Shown here one piece after another: positions 61,686 to 64,000 of a DNA stretch of 64,000 bases. The first letter of the stretch is position 1. Each line of letters starts with the position of its first letter. Location of the stretch: positions 62,001 to 126,000 of the forward strand of contig JBGAGV010000020.1 in assembly GCA_044226525.1 (NCBI GenBank). Direction: 5' to 3'. Below the pieces are notes generated by a model, which saw only the letters and a program-made list of their open reading frames with translations, was not told where the DNA came from and searched no databases. The translations under genes and the position numbers were made by a program. Source of the stretch: VFJQ01 sp044226525. GTDB taxonomy: Bacteria; Verrucomicrobiota; Verrucomicrobiia; Chthoniobacterales; Chthoniobacteraceae.

Positions 61686-62045
61686 TCAGGGATTTTTGCG
61701 AAACTTCGCGCTGTCGAGCTTGGTGGAGTCGAGCCGGTAAATCGTTTCGCCCTCCTTCATCAGGTCCAGCTTGTCGCGCGCGATCAGGCCAGCGAATTCG
61801 GGGTCCCGCCGTAGCAGCGTCTCCTCGCGTTCGAAACGAGCGAGCTGCATTTTCTGGTGCTCCAGCTCAATCTTAAGCGCTTCGATGCGTTGGCGCTGTT
61901 CCTTGCGTTTCGAGACTTCAGGAAGGAACGAATAGGCGACGGGAACGCTCGCGCACATGAGGATAAGCGCGAGGACGAGCTTATTGAGGGAAGGCCAGAC
62001 TCCTTCCTTGGGGCGGTGTTGAGATTCGCTGGCGAAGGCGCTCAC
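61686..62045 (-). CDS. FtsB/DivIC-like septum formation protein
   Basis: 119 residues. One transmembrane helix (LNKLVLALILMCASVPVAYSFL, about 20-41) is followed by a coiled coil (KRKEQRQRIEALKIELEHQKMQLARFEREETLLRRDPEF) and the region AGLIARDKLDLMKEGETIYRLDS, which is the DivIC/FtsB pattern. Acts in the divisome with FtsL and FtsQ. The pairing with eno, whose stop codon is directly adjacent to this start, is common in bacteria (eno-ftsB). Family call from topology and pattern. Confidence 0.83.
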   Translation of the reverse strand: MSAFASESQHRPKEGVWPSLNKLVLALILMCASVPVAYSFLPEVSKRKEQRQRIEALKIELEHQKMQLARFEREETLLRRDPEFAGLIARDKLDLMKEGETIYRLDSTKLDSAKFRKNP

Positions 62046-63332
62046 TCAGGCCCGCATCTTACCTCCGTAGATGGCATTGTCACCAAGTTCTTCTTCAATT
62101 CTCAGGAGTTGATTGTATTTCGCGACACGATCCGAACGGCAGAGCGAGCCAGTTTTGATCTGACCCGCGTTCGTCGCCACCGCGATATCGGCGATGGTGT
62201 TGTCTTCGGTCTCACCGGAACGGTGTGAAATGACGGCGGTATAACGATTTTCCTTGGCGAGCTCGACGGCGTCGAGCGTCTCGGTGAGCGAACCGATCTG
62301 GTTCACCTTCACGAGGATCGAGTTGGCCGTGCCGGTCTCGATACCCTTGCGGAGGAATTCAACGTTGGTGACGAAAAGATCGTCGCCGACGAGCTGAATC
62401 TTGTCGCCGAGCGCGTCGGTGAGCTTCTTCCAGCCGTCCCAGTCGTTCTCGGCGCAGCCGTCTTCGATCGACACGATGGGGAATTTCTTCGCGAGGTCCG
62501 CGTAGTAGCTGATGAGCTCGCTCGCGCTACGCTTGGAACCATCGGATTTCTTGAAGACGTATTGTTTCTTCGCCTTGTCGAAGAACTCGCTCGAAGCGAC
62601 GTCGAGTGCGAAGAACACTTCCTTGCCGAGCTTGTAACCGGCCTTCTTCACCGCCGCCGCGATCGTCTCGAGCGCGTCGGTCGCGTCCTTGAAGTTCGGC
62701 GCGAAACCGCCTTCATCGCCCACGGCGGTGGAGAGATGGCGATCATGCAGGATCGACTTGAGCGCGTGGAAAATTTCCACCCCCGCGCGGAGCGCGTCGC
62801 GGAAGGTGTCGAAGCCCTTCGGCATCACCATGAACTCCTGGAAATCGATCGGCGCATCGCTGTGCGCACCGCCGTTCACGATGTTCATCATCGGCACCGG
62901 GAGCACTTTCGCGTTCGGTCCGCCGAGGTATTTGAAGAGCGGCTGGCCGAGCGCATTCGCCGCTGCCTTCGCCGTGGCGAGCGACACCGCGAGGATCGCG
63001 TTCGCGCCGAGCTTCGATTTCGTCGGCGTGCCGTCGAGCGCGAGCATGGCCTTGTCCACGCTGACCTGGTCGGCCGCATCCATGCCTTCGAGTTCTTCGG
63101 CGATGAGCTTGTTCACGTTCGCCACCGCCTTGGTGACGCCCTTGCCGAGATAAACCGCTTTCACCCCGTCGCGCAGTTCGATGGCTTCGTGTTCACCCGT
63201 GCTGGCGCCGCTCGGCACCGCTGCCGTTCCGATGCTGCCATCGGCGAGTTTCACGTCGGCCTCGACGGTGGGATTCCCGCGGGAATCAAGGATCTGTCGG
63301 GCGCGAACGGCGAGGATGGTAGTAGCGGTCAT
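62046..63332 (-). CDS. eno: Enolase
   Basis: 428 residues from ATG 63332 (MTATTILAVRARQILDSRGNPTVEADV). Family motifs: GAHSDAPIDFQEFMVMP, GDEGGFAPN, SIEDGCAENDW, LVGDDLFVTN, and SHRSGETEDNTIADIAVA near the C-terminus, with catalytic Lys in VKVNQIG. Converts 2-phosphoglycerate to phosphoenolpyruvate. First gene of the eno-ftsB unit. The longer upstream frame has no similarity. Confidence 0.97.
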   Translation of the reverse strand: MTATTILAVRARQILDSRGNPTVEADVKLADGSIGTAAVPSGASTGEHEAIELRDGVKAVYLGKGVTKAVANVNKLIAEELEGMDAADQVSVDKAMLALDGTPTKSKLGANAILAVSLATAKAAANALGQPLFKYLGGPNAKVLPVPMMNIVNGGAHSDAPIDFQEFMVMPKGFDTFRDALRAGVEIFHALKSILHDRHLSTAVGDEGGFAPNFKDATDALETIAAAVKKAGYKLGKEVFFALDVASSEFFDKAKKQYVFKKSDGSKRSASELISYYADLAKKFPIVSIEDGCAENDWDGWKKLTDALGDKIQLVGDDLFVTNVEFLRKGIETGTANSILVKVNQIGSLTETLDAVELAKENRYTAVISHRSGETEDNTIADIAVATNAGQIKTGSLCRSDRVAKYNQLLRIEEELGDNAIYGGKMRA

Positions 63333-63575
63333 GATAAAAGGTGATGTTTGGGTGCGTGATAAACGTGTTCCGCACTGTGGCGCGGAACGGACAGCATTCC
63401 GGGAAAACGGGCGCGGTGATAAACGCTCCTGTGAATAAGTGCAAGCCTCCGCTGAGAGAGATCGCTGTATCCGGTGCTGGTGAACCCGACTCCGGCCCTC
63501 ATCGAGGCCGGTGACAAGGCATCTACCGGAATCCCCCGTTGCAGTTCGCGCGGCGGGCCATTTAGGAAAGGCACC

Positions 63576-64000
63576 ATGATTTCCCCTCGCGTGGTTTCGT
63601 TCCTCCACAGACAGCGCACCTTGCTTGCCTGCGTTGGCTGGTTGGCCTTCACCGTCTCGCTCGATGCATCGGTCCCCATCGTCGTTGATGCGAAACAGGT
63701 TGCCGTCATCGTCACCTCGGATCGTCCAACTGCCGTCACGAAATACGCGGCGGAAGAATTCGCTACGCATGTCGAAAAAGCGACTGGTGCGAAACTCGCG
63801 ATCACGACGGAAAGCGCAGTGCCTGCCAGTGCGAAAACGCGAGTCTTCATCGGGGATTGCGCAGCCACTCGTGCGGCCGGCATCGACGTCAGTAAACTCC
63901 CGCCGGAGACCTTCGCGACGCGCACTGACCGGACAGCGCTATTCATCGCCGGCGAAGATGGCCGCGGTGAGCCGCTCGATACCGACACGCACGCCGGCAC
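63576..64000 (+). CDS. DUF4838-type protein, partial (runs off the right edge)
   Basis: About 141 residues are visible from ATG 63576, preceded by AGGAAAG at a good RBS distance. A signal peptide (hydrophobic stretch LLACVGWLAFTVSLDA) leads to VAVIVTSDRPTAVTKYAAEEFATHVEKATGAKLAI and RVFIGDCAATRAAGIDVSKL, which fit the N-terminal alpha-glucuronidase-like domain common to DUF4838 proteins in Verrucomicrobiota. Full-length members have a TIM-barrel glycoside hydrolase-like domain, beyond the edge. Likely polysaccharide-related. Divergent from eno across 243 bp, where no element is evident. Confidence 0.75.
   Translation, partial: MISPRVVSFLHRQRTLLACVGWLAFTVSLDASVPIVVDAKQVAVIVTSDRPTAVTKYAAEEFATHVEKATGAKLAITTESAVPASAKTRVFIGDCAATRAAGIDVSKLPPETFATRTDRTALFIAGEDGRGEPLDTDTHAG

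Overview
This is a GC-rich bacterial chromosome segment, almost certainly from a Verrucomicrobiota (PVC superphylum) genome, plausibly near Chthoniobacterales/Spartobacteria, though the order is only a guess. The phylum call rests on two large PVC-type heme-binding dehydrogenase/HEAT proteins (one fused to DUF1080), a TIGR03790 protein, a giant glycine-rich repeat protein with an N-terminal LExRIAPA motif, Tat-exported FAD oxidoreductase and sugar-isomerase-like proteins, and a partial DUF4838 protein at the right edge. I see no tRNA, rRNA, CRISPR array, insertion sequence or prophage.

Layout. 1-3.3 kb (minus): MBL-fold hydrolase, TIGR03790 lipoprotein and DUF2851 protein in an overlapping operon. 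3.3-5 kb: recN. 5.2-15.9 kb (plus): a compact nine-gene run with HemN-like radical SAM enzyme, chorismate-lyase-like enzyme, beta-propeller, glycosyltransferase, hotdog thioesterase, small membrane protein, PaaK-like adenylating enzyme, and an ABC ATPase with a FtsX-type permease. It looks like an uncharacterised biosynthesis/export operon. 16-18.5 kb: cytochrome b562-like protein, a strong terminator, a small protein with a TatD-like hydrolase, YggU and a secreted CHAP-like protein. 18.6-21.9 kb: recG and an HtrA-type protease. 22-36.5 kb: accessory genes (1448-residue PVC cytochrome, 1917-residue glycine-rich protein, FAD oxidoreductase with divergent AraC regulator, methyltransferase, TIM-barrel protein). 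36.5-42.8 kb (minus): amt-glnB behind a sigma-54 promoter, then signal peptidase I and two envelope proteins. 43-48.7 kb: recJ, rnc, hemB, pepP, a DJ-1/PfpI protein. 49-53 kb: small proteins and a second PVC cytochrome. 53-64 kb: potA-like ATPase, rpoN, two small coiled-coil proteins, two thymidylate-kinase-like paralogues, cdd, mnmG, prfB with its programmed frameshift, a FtsB/DivIC-like protein, eno, and a partial DUF4838 protein.

The signals that ordinary gene calls do not explain are these. (1) A family of intergenic inverted repeats whose arms are tiny tandem arrays with a 7-bp or 8-bp period. They occupy four consecutive minus-strand gene junctions (36.5-40.5 kb) and one more at 61.6 kb; each locus has its own unit sequence, and one is translated into the hydrophobic N-terminus of a secreted protein. 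(2) Three parS-like palindromes in 1.7 kb in and just before mnmG, suggesting an origin-proximal ParB-binding locus. (3) A sigma-54 promoter for amt-glnB in the same window as rpoN. (4) A classical prfB recoding site. (5) The radical SAM/chorismate lyase operon. (6) About 42 imperfect 32-48-residue repeats in the glycine-rich protein.
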